Notes under the pieces: generated by a model
What the model was told of the DNA's origin: nothing
Seen by the model: only the letters and a program-made list of their open reading frames with translations
Database searches by the model: none
DNA from: 43-108 sp001915545
GTDB taxonomy: Bacteria > Bacteroidota > Bacteroidia > Bacteroidales > Bacteroidaceae
Length of the DNA stretch: 27,068 nt
Reading direction: 5' to 3'
Assembly (NCBI GenBank): GCA_902491215.1
Contig: CABUGV010000043.1
Span: forward strand, 1 to 27,068
Program-made: the position numbers and the translations under genes
In this document: piece by piece, positions 13,165 to 22,209 of the stretch
Layout: the number at the start of each line of letters is the position of its first letter
Numbering within the stretch: the stretch's first letter is position 1

Positions 13165-14616
13165 ATGAATTACGTAAAAATGAGAATGCGGATAGGATTC
13201 TCTAAAAAGCTTTATTTAAGTGTGATAGGGGTCTTTGTGCTGTTTGCGGTATGTTTTGTACTCTTTCAGTATCATAGAGAGAAAGCGTACAAGCTGGAGC
13301 TCATGCAGAACAGGATGCAGATATACAACTATGAGATGATGGAAGCTCTCGGCAACAACATCATGGAACAGAAAGCTTTCATGGATTATGTCGCCGCGCA
13401 TCATCGTGAAGGCATACATGTTTGTGTCATAGATACTTCGGGCAATATAATGCTTGACAGCAATGGAGGGGGTAAGAAGATACGATTGAGGAATTTCAAG
13501 AACCGTCCGGAAATAAGGCAGGCTATGAAGTCTGGCAACGGGTATGGCATATATGGAGGCGGAGAAGATGGAATGGGGCCGAAGAGCTTCTGTTTTGCTA
13601 CGTATTTCTCGGATGAGAATATTGTGGTAAGTTCTTCTGTTCCTTATAATTCAAGATTAGAACATAGTCTTGAAGCTGACAGTCAGTACCTTATATTCGC
13701 TGTAATAGTAACAATACTTCTCGGTTTTGTCCTTTATAGAAATACACACCGTTTGGGTGAGCACATCAGACATCTGCGTAACTTTGCGGCAAAGGCTGAG
13801 GGTGCAGACCAGCTGGATACAGAGCTTCAGATGGATGTTCCTGATGATGAACTGGGAGAAATCTCGCACAACATCATTTCGCTTTATTGGAAGCTGAAGC
13901 ATAGCGAAGAGGACAAGTTGCGTATAAAGCGCCAGCTTACACAAAACATGGCCCATGAGCTGAAGACACCTGCGGCAAGCATACAAGGTTATCTGGAGAC
14001 GATAATCAATAATCCGGATATGAGCGAGGAGCAGAAGAAGCATTTTATCGAAAGATGCTATGCACAGAGCATACGCATGTCGAAACTGCTCTACGATATG
14101 AGCGCATTGACAAAGATGGATGAGGCCGGAAGGCTGCAGATGTGCGAATCGATAAATATTTCCAGCCTTGTAGCTTCCATTATGGAAGATGCTGAGCTGG
14201 ACGTGAAGAAGAGGAATATGAAAGTTGTGATAGATATACCTTCCGATACGGTCGTGAAGGGCGATATGACACTGCTTTATTCCATATTCAGAAATCTTGC
14301 GGACAATGCCATTGCTTATGCGGGAGAAAGTGCGTTGCTGAAGATACAATGTGCCGATAAAGGCGATAGATATATGTTTACTGTGGCCGACAACGGGCCA
14401 GGAGTTGAACCTCAGCATCTTGCACATCTGTTTGAACGATTCTACAGAGTCGACAAAGGGCGAAGCCGCAAGCTTGGCGGTACCGGATTGGGAATGGCGA
14501 TAGTAAAGAATGCCATAGTGCTCCATGGAGGAAATGTTGTCGCCAAACAAACTCCTGGAGGCGGTCTTACGATAGAATTTGACATAAAGAAAGATGCATC
14601 GGAGAAGAATGCCTGA
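13165..14616 (+). CDS. PhoR-like sensor histidine kinase
   Basis: A 483-residue inner-membrane kinase. The first membrane helix is at about 17-36, a periplasmic sensor region of about 135 residues follows, and the second helix is at about 175-191. A linker leads to the HisKA domain with phosphoacceptor His264 in NMAHELKTPAAS. The ATPase domain carries the N box (FRNLADNAIAYAG), DNGPGV, the F box (LFERFYRVD) and GGTGLGMAIV. It should phosphorylate the regulator encoded just upstream. The sensor region has no recognised domain; a glycine-rich loop (NGYGIYGGGEDGMG) is visible. PhoR is the likely role given the neighbouring phosphate genes, but the signal is inferred. Confidence 0.92.
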   Translation: MNYVKMRMRIGFSKKLYLSVIGVFVLFAVCFVLFQYHREKAYKLELMQNRMQIYNYEMMEALGNNIMEQKAFMDYVAAHHREGIHVCVIDTSGNIMLDSNGGGKKIRLRNFKNRPEIRQAMKSGNGYGIYGGGEDGMGPKSFCFATYFSDENIVVSSSVPYNSRLEHSLEADSQYLIFAVIVTILLGFVLYRNTHRLGEHIRHLRNFAAKAEGADQLDTELQMDVPDDELGEISHNIISLYWKLKHSEEDKLRIKRQLTQNMAHELKTPAASIQGYLETIINNPDMSEEQKKHFIERCYAQSIRMSKLLYDMSALTKMDEAGRLQMCESINISSLVASIMEDAELDVKKRNMKVVIDIPSDTVVKGDMTLLYSIFRNLADNAIAYAGESALLKIQCADKGDRYMFTVADNGPGVEPQHLAHLFERFYRVDKGRSRKLGGTGLGMAIVKNAIVLHGGNVVAKQTPGGGLTIEFDIKKDASEKNA

Positions 14617-14647
14617 TGCCGCGCTTTCAGAAAAGAAGAATTGTTGT

Positions 14648-14694
14648 TTGCCGTTCAGATGCGCAATGTAAAGCGTCTGGACGGCAATTTTTTT
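14648..14694 (+). terminator. Terminator of two-component operon
   Basis: TTGCCGTTCAGA (14648-14659) pairs with TCTGGACGGCAA (14676-14687) with one G-U, with an inner CGC/GCG pair set, followed by a run of seven or more T. It lies 31 bases after the kinase stop. Confidence 0.85.
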
Positions 14695-14841
14695 ATCTGT
14701 AAATATATTTTTGATTACTTTATGTCATTTGTTGCGCATGTCATGAATCAAAAATCTGCATTTGTGGTTTCATTTTGAGAGACTAATGTTAAATGTATCC
14801 ATTTTTTTGATATTTTTTTTCCTGACCTTGATAAAAAAGGC

Positions 14842-14849
14842 TAATTTTG
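14842..14849 (+). promoter_or_regulatory. -7 element of susC operon promoter
   Basis: TAATTTTG matches TAnnTTTG in full; TTTC lies at the -33 position (14818-14821). Transcription from here would give a leader of about 475 bases before SusC. Confidence 0.5.
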
Positions 14850-14855
14850 CGCCCG

Positions 14856-15333
14856 TTAAAGTAAAAAAGTCTAATCTAACAAGTCAGATTTGTGAGAAAA
14901 TATGTAACAATCGCGGTCTGTAGTTCGGATTTGTAGTTTTTTTAAGACTTTGCTGCTTTGATTCTTCATGGCAGGCTTTTAAGAAACGTGTCCTTGTTTT
15001 ATGATTGAATTCCAGTGATGGATGTTGGACATTTTTAGAATAGAATGGCAAAAAGGTAGGAATGGATGTTCAATCCGTTTATATATTAAAAATAGGTTGA
15101 CGGCTTTTGTCGAGATCGATTGATTTATAGAAATCATAGACGTGGCTGTCGTTTATTTGGAAACTATGCTGAAAAGATTACCATTAAACAGTTGAACGGT
15201 GGTTTGCAGAATGTGTCGGGCGTATTGCTGATTTCGCATGTCGGCGGTTGGAGCAATGCTTCTGGCTTTTTGTTGTGGCATTGATTGAGAGAATTGAAAC
15301 ATTTATATTTTTATTAACTAAAACTTTTTAAGA
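14856..15333 (+). other. Long untranslated leader of susC
   Basis: No ORF of useful length lies in the 717 bases between the kinase and susC. The leader holds small hairpins such as TGATTT/AAATCA (15121-15136) and a near-repeat GATGGATGTT / AATGGATGTT (about 15017 and 15061). No known riboswitch class is recognised. The final stretch before the ATG at 15334 is AT-rich (TTAACTAAAACTTTTTAAGA), as is normal before translation starts in this phylum. Confidence 0.4.
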
Positions 15334-18300
15334 ATGAAAAAAAGAGCATGGTTGTTCCTTACTTGCCTCTTCGCAGTGGTAAGTATGGCGTTCGCCCAGA
15401 GAACGGTGACCGGTGTTGTCATCGACAGCAGCACTGGCGAACCTGTTATCGGAGCTTCTGTTCTTGTGAAAGGTACTACTGTCGGTAATGCGACAAACCT
15501 CGATGGCCGTTTCACAATCAACAATGTTCCGGAGTCTGCAAAGCATCTTGTTGTTTCATACATCGGTATGAAGAAGACTGAGGTCGCTATCAAGGCCAAC
15601 ATGAAGATTTTCATGGATCCTGAGGATGCAAGTCTCGATGACGTCTTGGTTGTTGCTTACGGTACACAGAAGAAATCAGCATACACAGGTGCAGCTGCTG
15701 AAATCAAGTCCGACAAGATTGAAAACCGCCAGATTACCAATGCCTCTCAGGCTCTCGTCGGTACAATGTCTGGTGTGCAGACAATACAGTCGAACGGTCA
15801 ACCGGGATCAAACGTTTCTGTACGTATCCGCGGTATTTCTTCGATTAACGGTGACAATTCACCTCTTTGGGTCGTTGACGGTGTGCCGTACGACGGTGAT
15901 ATCACTGCCATCAATACAAACGATATCGAGAGCATGACTGTGCTCAAGGATGCCGTTTCTACTTCTCTTTACGGTTCTCGTGGTGCCAACGGTGTAATCA
16001 TGGTCACTACCAAGAAAGGTAAGATGGGAGAGGCCAAGATTACACTCGATGCAAAATGGGGTTCTGTAAGCCGCGAGGTCCGCAACTATGACGTTATACG
16101 CAACCCGGACCAGTTCATGGAACTCGCTTACCAGTCTCTTTACAACGGATATCTTTACAACGGCGGATATTCTGCTGATGAGGCTTTCCGTCTGGCAAAC
16201 CAGAATCTTATCAATCGTCTAGGTTATCAGGTCTATACAATTCCGCAGGGACAGTACCTCATCGGTTCCAACGGCAAACTCAATCCTAATGCAACGCTCG
16301 GATACAGCGACGGTGAATATTACTACACTCCGGACAACTGGGAAGATGAAACATTCAAGCCTCAGCTCCGCCAGGAATATAATGTAGGAATCTCCGGTGC
16401 CAATGAACGTCTCAACTACTATGTATCTTTCGGATACCTTGATGACGGCGGTTTGGTAGAGAATTCAGGATTCAGAAGATTGTCTACCCGCGCAAATGTA
16501 GAATACAAGGTCAAGGACTGGTTGAAGATTGGAACCAACATGGGATTCACTCATACAAATTATGACAGCCCTAATAATGATAAATCCGGCAGTACTTCCA
16601 ATGCTTTTGAAATTGCAAACACTATGGGTCCTATCTATCCGTTCTACGTACGCAATGCTGACGGACAGATAATGCGTGATCCTGCAAGTGGCAAACCTAT
16701 GTATGATTATGGTAATACTACAATGAATAGTACTAACTTCAACCGTCCTGCGATTGCAGGTGGTGGAGCGCATCCTATATCAGACTTCACTTACAGCAAA
16801 AATGAATCCAATATGGACATCTTCAACGGCAACTGGTATGCTACAGCTGATTTGTCTCATGGTTTCTCGGTTACAGCACGCTTCGGCCTGCACTCAGACA
16901 ACACTATCTTCTACAATATGCAAAGTCCACTTTACGGACAGATGGTTGCTTTCGGCGGTTTCATTCAGAACCAGCAGTCACGTGTAACTTCGTTCGACCA
17001 CCAGTATTTGCTGAATTACTCAAATACATTCGGCAAGCACTCTGTAAATGCTACTGCAGGATTCGACGGCTACCAGTACAAGAACCAGTCATTCTATATC
17101 GCGGGTTACAACATGTACGACCCTAACGACTATACTGCAGGTAATGTCATAGATGATAAGAACGGTACAGGAGGTATAAGCAAATATAACACTGCCGGAT
17201 ATTTCATCACTGCAAACTATGACTACGACCAGAGATTCTATGCCAACGTAGGCTACCGCCGCGACGGTACATCTGTCTTCGCTCCTAAGAATCGTTGGGG
17301 TGATTTCTTCTCTTTCGGTTTCGGCTGGAACATGAAGAAAGAATCTTGGCTTAAAGATGTCGATGCTGTCGACCTCTTGAAATATAAGATTTCTTTCGGA
17401 CAGCAGGGTAACGATAACCACGCTGTAAACCTCTATGCTTATCTTGACCAGTACTCTATATCTGGTGCTGATGGAGTTTTCTCTGATGGTGTTTTGTCAT
17501 TCAAGGGAAATGAAGATTTGAAGTGGGAAAAGACAAACAGCTTCAACACTGGTTTCGACTTCTCTTTCTTCAAAGGTAGACTGAGTGGTTCTGCAGACTT
17601 CTTCTTCCGTGCAACTAGCAACCTCCTTGACTACAAGAGAGTGGCAAGTTCAAACGGTTATACTTCAATACCTGTAAACATGGGTACAATCCAGAACCTG
17701 GGTGTTGAATTTGACCTCACTTATGGAATCTTCAGAACTAAGAACTTCAACTGGGATGTAAACTTCAACATGACTCACGTTGCCAACAGAATCCACAAGC
17801 TTGCTCCTGAATACAACGGCGAATATATCAACGGAAGCAACATCTATAAAGAAGGTGGTACAATCTACAACTTCTATCTTGTAAAGTGGGCCGGCGTCAG
17901 CGAAGAAACCGGTGAAGCCATGTACTGGGCTAAAGATGCTGAAACAGGCGATTACTACAAAACTACAGATTATGAAACAGCTTACAACACAGCACGTGAA
18001 GACAGAGGTAGCGCTCTTGCTAAACTTTATGGTGGTTTGAGCACAAATCTTTCATGGAAGGGTATAGATTTCTCTATCCAGACAAGCTGGCAGATAGGTG
18101 GCAAGATGTATGATAATGGATATGCAAGTTTGATGCACGGTGGTACTTCTACTACAATTGGTACAAACTGGCATAAGGACATTCTCAATGCTTGGACTCC
18201 AGAGAACACCAATACAGATGTTCCAAGACTTGACTACAGCGATCAGTATGCAAACAGTCTTTCTACAAGATTCCTTACAAACGCAAGCTATTTCTCAATC

Positions 18301-18507
18301 GACAATATAACTATCGGTTATACACTTCCTAAGAAATGGACAATTCCTATGGGTATTGAAGGAATCAGAGTATATGGATCTGCCGAGAATCTCTGCATTT
18401 TCTCTGCACGCAAGGGACTCGACCCTCGTATGGGAATCACAGCTGCCGGCAACTCTACATATTCTTCACGTAGAGTAATCTCTGGAGGTATCAAGGTTAC
18501 ATTCTGA
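15334..18507 (+). CDS. SusC/RagA-family TonB-dependent outer-membrane transporter
   Basis: A 1057-residue protein. Signal peptide 1-21 (cleavage before Gln22). It is followed by a carboxypeptidase-regulatory-like domain (about 22-95, TVTGVVIDSSTGEPVIGASV), a TonB-box-like segment DDVLVVAYGTQKK, and the plug domain with VRIRGISSINGDNSPLWVVD and YGSRGANGVIMVTTKKG. A large beta-barrel ends in VISGGIKVTF with terminal Phe. SusC proteins import oligomers through the outer membrane with energy from TonB, forming a pedal-bin complex with SusD. Its partner follows 37 bases later. The substrate is not readable from sequence; the protease downstream makes peptides a candidate. Confidence 0.97.
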   Translation: MKKRAWLFLTCLFAVVSMAFAQRTVTGVVIDSSTGEPVIGASVLVKGTTVGNATNLDGRFTINNVPESAKHLVVSYIGMKKTEVAIKANMKIFMDPEDASLDDVLVVAYGTQKKSAYTGAAAEIKSDKIENRQITNASQALVGTMSGVQTIQSNGQPGSNVSVRIRGISSINGDNSPLWVVDGVPYDGDITAINTNDIESMTVLKDAVSTSLYGSRGANGVIMVTTKKGKMGEAKITLDAKWGSVSREVRNYDVIRNPDQFMELAYQSLYNGYLYNGGYSADEAFRLANQNLINRLGYQVYTIPQGQYLIGSNGKLNPNATLGYSDGEYYYTPDNWEDETFKPQLRQEYNVGISGANERLNYYVSFGYLDDGGLVENSGFRRLSTRANVEYKVKDWLKIGTNMGFTHTNYDSPNNDKSGSTSNAFEIANTMGPIYPFYVRNADGQIMRDPASGKPMYDYGNTTMNSTNFNRPAIAGGGAHPISDFTYSKNESNMDIFNGNWYATADLSHGFSVTARFGLHSDNTIFYNMQSPLYGQMVAFGGFIQNQQSRVTSFDHQYLLNYSNTFGKHSVNATAGFDGYQYKNQSFYIAGYNMYDPNDYTAGNVIDDKNGTGGISKYNTAGYFITANYDYDQRFYANVGYRRDGTSVFAPKNRWGDFFSFGFGWNMKKESWLKDVDAVDLLKYKISFGQQGNDNHAVNLYAYLDQYSISGADGVFSDGVLSFKGNEDLKWEKTNSFNTGFDFSFFKGRLSGSADFFFRATSNLLDYKRVASSNGYTSIPVNMGTIQNLGVEFDLTYGIFRTKNFNWDVNFNMTHVANRIHKLAPEYNGEYINGSNIYKEGGTIYNFYLVKWAGVSEETGEAMYWAKDAETGDYYKTTDYETAYNTAREDRGSALAKLYGGLSTNLSWKGIDFSIQTSWQIGGKMYDNGYASLMHGGTSTTIGTNWHKDILNAWTPENTNTDVPRLDYSDQYANSLSTRFLTNASYFSIDNITIGYTLPKKWTIPMGIEGIRVYGSAENLCIFSARKGLDPRMGITAAGNSTYSSRRVISGGIKVTF

Positions 18508-18544
18508 TTTATGAAGATTGAATATAATAAAGAAAGAAAAGATT

Positions 18545-20137
18545 ATGAAATATAGCAAATATTTGATGCTCGCCGCTTCGACAGTCCTCTTTGCCAGCTG
18601 TTTGGATACAGAACCGCTTGGCTCTACCAAAACGGAGGATCAGAAGAATGAGGTTTACGAACAGGACCCATCAAAGGTGATGGCGAGCGTGAATGGAGTA
18701 TTCTCCACTTTTTCACAGATATATACGATTACAGGAGATCATTATGATTTCGGATATCCGACTATAATGTTGACTCTTGATTCGCATGGTATGGATATGC
18801 CGGCTGAAGATATAGGCTACAACTGGTTCGCAACATCTTTGGGATATTACGATATGTCTTATACTTCACGTTCTACAAGCTATATATGGAACTTTACATA
18901 TAAGCAGATAAGAAGCGCGAACGAAGTGTTGAGCAAGATTGATCCGGCAACAGAAAATGCAACATTGCAGTATTACATGGCACAGGCTCTGGCTATGCGT
19001 GCTTTTGACTACTTCATGATTGCTCAGATCTATCAGAACAACTATTCTTCCGTTGATCCTAAGACTGCTTTGTGTGTTCCTTTGATCACTGAAAAGAACA
19101 AGGAAGATGTTGCTGTAAACGGATGCCCTCGTGCAACAGTTGAGGATACTTACAACATGATTCTTGCAGATATCGATTCTGCTGTTGTACTCTTGGACAA
19201 GAGCGGAGTGAAGCGTTCTGACAAGAGATATATCGACGGTGTAGTAGCTAGAGCTATCAGAGCAAAGATCTACCTCACAATGCATAAGTATGATATGGCT
19301 CTTGCTGATGCAAATTACGTCATTGAAAATTCTTCTGCTACTCCTTATACAATTGATGAGCTCAAACGTCCGATGTTCATCGCTAAGGAAGAGAATTCAT
19401 GGCTCTGGGGTATAAATGTCGATGAGACTCAGGACGGTGCAGTGGGACTTGTCAACTTCCCTGCACACATGTGTTCTTTCGTACGTTCTTACTGCGAGGT
19501 CGGAGCGTGGAGAAGATGCAACAAAAAGCTCTACAACTCAATTCCTGCTACAGACGTACGTAAGGGCTGGTGGCTCAACGAGGATTTGACATCGCCGAAC
19601 ATAACTCAAGAAGAAACGGATTTTCTTGCCGGAAAGTCGGCTCCTGCATATACTAATGTGAAGTTCGCCGCATATAACTATGAATTGGATCAAACGACAA
19701 ATGCAAACGATTTCCCTCTCATCCGTATTGAAGAAATGTATCTCATCAAGGCTGAGTGCGAAGGTTATACTTCACCAGCTGATGGAGCAACTACTCTTAC
19801 AAACTTTATAAAGACTTATCGTGATCCTTCATACAGCTTTACAGCTTCATCTTTTGAAACACTTCAGGATGAAATCTGGAGACAGCGTCGTATAGAATTC
19901 TGGGGCGAAGGTTTGTCATGGTTCGACCTTAAGAGACTTGATAAGGACGTTGACCGTAGAGGCGGCGGCTATGCAATGGAACTCGTATTCAACATCCCTG
20001 CATACGTCAACGGTGAGCACAATCCTGTTTTGTTGTATCGTATCCCTCAGTCAGAGGAACAGTATAATCCTCAGATTACTGACGAAACAAATAATCCTAT
20101 AGCTACAAAGCCGGATTATGTGAAGGATGAAAATTAA
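18545..20137 (+). CDS. SusD/RagB-family surface lipoprotein
   Basis: A 530-residue lipoprotein with lipobox LFASC (Cys19). It shows the SusD fold signs: the N-terminal region NEVLSKIDPATEN, the TPR-like RAFDYFMIAQIYQNNYSS, and the typical C-terminal motif EIWRQRRIEFWGEGLSWFDL. It caps the SusC barrel and binds the incoming substrate. A TTG at 18518 would extend the frame by 9 residues, but the ATG at 18545 starts a proper signal peptide after the purine-rich sequence AAGAAAGAAAAG, so it is preferred. It is 37 bases downstream of susC and 25 bases upstream of the next lipoprotein gene, in one operon. Confidence 0.96.
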   Translation: MKYSKYLMLAASTVLFASCLDTEPLGSTKTEDQKNEVYEQDPSKVMASVNGVFSTFSQIYTITGDHYDFGYPTIMLTLDSHGMDMPAEDIGYNWFATSLGYYDMSYTSRSTSYIWNFTYKQIRSANEVLSKIDPATENATLQYYMAQALAMRAFDYFMIAQIYQNNYSSVDPKTALCVPLITEKNKEDVAVNGCPRATVEDTYNMILADIDSAVVLLDKSGVKRSDKRYIDGVVARAIRAKIYLTMHKYDMALADANYVIENSSATPYTIDELKRPMFIAKEENSWLWGINVDETQDGAVGLVNFPAHMCSFVRSYCEVGAWRRCNKKLYNSIPATDVRKGWWLNEDLTSPNITQEETDFLAGKSAPAYTNVKFAAYNYELDQTTNANDFPLIRIEEMYLIKAECEGYTSPADGATTLTNFIKTYRDPSYSFTASSFETLQDEIWRQRRIEFWGEGLSWFDLKRLDKDVDRRGGGYAMELVFNIPAYVNGEHNPVLLYRIPQSEEQYNPQITDETNNPIATKPDYVKDEN

Positions 20138-20162
20138 ATTAATATTTTAAACGAACAGAATT

Positions 20163-22130
20163 ATGAGACTGTTAAATAAATTAGCTTATGCACTTTGTGC
20201 TGTCGCATTGTTGTCTTCTTGCGGTGATGACGATGAGTATAGCCGTGGTGAATATCCATTGGATGGATATGAAAATATCTCTCTTCCTGGTACAGTCAAC
20301 ATAGAGATTGAACCTACTGAACCGACAACCTATACTGTTGAGGTGTCTCGTGTGAATACTGAGGGAGAGGCAACTATGCCGGTAGAGATAACAGACAATA
20401 CTGACGATGTATTTACTGTTGAACCAGTTGTCTTCAAAGATGGTGAAAGCAAGTCTGTAATGACAATCAACTTCCCTAATGCAGAGGTTGGTAAGTCTTA
20501 TCATCTCGCACTTAAGGTAACTGACAAGAACTTTACTTCACCATATGATCAGGCAAACTACCTTGATCTCACTGTTTCACGCGTTAAATGGAACAACGTA
20601 GGATATGTGAATGATGAGGAAGGCAATATCTACTGTGAATATTATGATGACTTCATGACTGGACTTTACGGTATTTCTGGTGATCTTACCACATATATTC
20701 AGGTTCAGGAGCGTGATGACAAACCAGGATATTTCAGACTTGTTGACCCTTATAGAGCTTATGCTAAAGCAATGGGTTCATATGATGAGGATGGTGCGCC
20801 TCATTACATGTACATCGATGCTACAGATCCTAAGAAGGTTTACATGCCGTCACTCTTCGATTCAGGTATGACGCTTGATCCTAACTATGGAAGTCTCATT
20901 ATGTGGGATATGGCAGGATATTATCTTGCAAGAAATGACGAGGCTTCTGCAGCACAATACTACGGAAAGTACGAAAACGGCCGCATCACATACCCTAAAG
21001 GTGCACTGCTCGTAGGCGAAAGTCTCGACCCTGAAGGAGGCCTCTATCCTGCCAACAACACAGGCAACGGTGCTTTCTATCTTCAGATTACCCAGCCAGA
21101 GGTACAGTATGTAGCTGACCCGAGGTACGACTTCGACTGGGAGGAGCTCTTCTCTGCCGGCCAGTACACTTCCGAAATCCTCGGCTATAACGGTACAGCC
21201 GCAGTGTCGAAGGGTACATGCTATGTTACAACCGACGGATGCGATACAATATTCGCCAATACATACGGAGACCTGTACAAGATTACAAATCCGTATGGAA
21301 CAAATGCCGACATATATTTCACTGTAAAGAACGGTGTAGTAGGTGTTCCGGGAGCTGATTTCGCCGCTCAGGCCACAGGCATAACCGTATTCGGACAGAA
21401 TGTATATGCCAGAATCAATTCTGATGAATCTTCATTCTCGGAGAAGCTCATCAACCTCAACATTACTTACACCAACGAGGACGGTTCAATCGAGTACGGA
21501 AGCGGCGTTGATGTTATATCCAACATCACTTATTCTGAATGGGGACAGGGTATCTTCACATACAATGGCCTGTATGGTGGACAGGGTCTTGTACAAATCT
21601 CCAAGAGGGACGATGCCGAAGTCTACAGGCTTCACGACCTGTTCGAGGAAGGCTACGACATTGATTTCACATGGAACAGGGAGACCAACGAAGTGGCAAT
21701 GGAACCTCAGTACGTATGCGAGATGCAGGGATTCAAGGTAGGAGTTATGGACCTCGAGTCATCAGGATTGGCTGATATGGCTGTCGAAGAAGGTTATGTG
21801 GAAGATCCTCGTTCGTACTACGACCCTGCTACCAATACATTCTACTTCACTACAATCTATGTTGATCTTCTTTCCGGTCAGGTACTCGGGGACGAAAGCG
21901 GTCCTCTGATCGGCGACAAGGAGACACTTGAGGTTGTATCGACAGTCGAGAACGGCAAGCTCCGCACAGTTTCTTTGGGCGACAGCTTCAAGAAGGTTGC
22001 CAAGACAGCCAAGGCTTCTTCTGTCCGCAAGTTCGGCAAGAAAGTCAATGGCGTCGGTCTGACACCGAAGAAAGCCGGCAAGGCTTCGATGAGCAGAAAA
22101 AACAATCTTGTCAGCTTTGCAAACAGATAA
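20163..22130 (+). CDS. Surface lipoprotein, third gene of the SusCD operon
   Basis: A 655-residue lipoprotein with lipobox LLSSC (Cys20) followed by GDDDEY, an acidic surface-export signal. Residues about 40-150 look like an immunoglobulin- or Calx-beta-like domain (TTYTVEVSRVNTEGEATMPV). The remaining 450 residues are rich in Asp, Gly and aromatic residues with repeated beta-strand style, and no enzyme motif is seen. The last 45 or so residues are strikingly lysine-rich (KKVAKTAKASSVRKFGKKVN and on), unlike the acidic body. The position after SusD suggests a SusE-like accessory binding protein. No precise family is claimed. A terminator follows 20 bases downstream. Confidence 0.75.
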   Translation: MRLLNKLAYALCAVALLSSCGDDDEYSRGEYPLDGYENISLPGTVNIEIEPTEPTTYTVEVSRVNTEGEATMPVEITDNTDDVFTVEPVVFKDGESKSVMTINFPNAEVGKSYHLALKVTDKNFTSPYDQANYLDLTVSRVKWNNVGYVNDEEGNIYCEYYDDFMTGLYGISGDLTTYIQVQERDDKPGYFRLVDPYRAYAKAMGSYDEDGAPHYMYIDATDPKKVYMPSLFDSGMTLDPNYGSLIMWDMAGYYLARNDEASAAQYYGKYENGRITYPKGALLVGESLDPEGGLYPANNTGNGAFYLQITQPEVQYVADPRYDFDWEELFSAGQYTSEILGYNGTAAVSKGTCYVTTDGCDTIFANTYGDLYKITNPYGTNADIYFTVKNGVVGVPGADFAAQATGITVFGQNVYARINSDESSFSEKLINLNITYTNEDGSIEYGSGVDVISNITYSEWGQGIFTYNGLYGGQGLVQISKRDDAEVYRLHDLFEEGYDIDFTWNRETNEVAMEPQYVCEMQGFKVGVMDLESSGLADMAVEEGYVEDPRSYYDPATNTFYFTTIYVDLLSGQVLGDESGPLIGDKETLEVVSTVENGKLRTVSLGDSFKKVAKTAKASSVRKFGKKVNGVGLTPKKAGKASMSRKNNLVSFANR

Positions 22131-22150
22131 GATTTGTTTTCAACAATATT

Positions 22151-22179
22151 AGCCTGGGATTCAGTTCCCGGGCTTTTTG
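22151..22179 (+). terminator. Terminator of SusCD operon
   Basis: AGCCTGGGA (22151-22159) pairs with TCCCGGGCT (22166-22174) with one G-U around a 6-nt loop, followed by TTTTT. It separates the operon from the C10 protease gene that starts 31 bases later. Confidence 0.8.
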
Positions 22180-22209
22180 TCTTTAAGCGTATTCATAAAG
22201 AAACAATCA

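Noticed and set aside
13657..14550. Long antisense frame (297 codons) opposite the histidine kinase gene
   Set aside because: It lies wholly within the kinase gene, shows no recognisable domain and its frame is explained by the codon bias of the sense gene.
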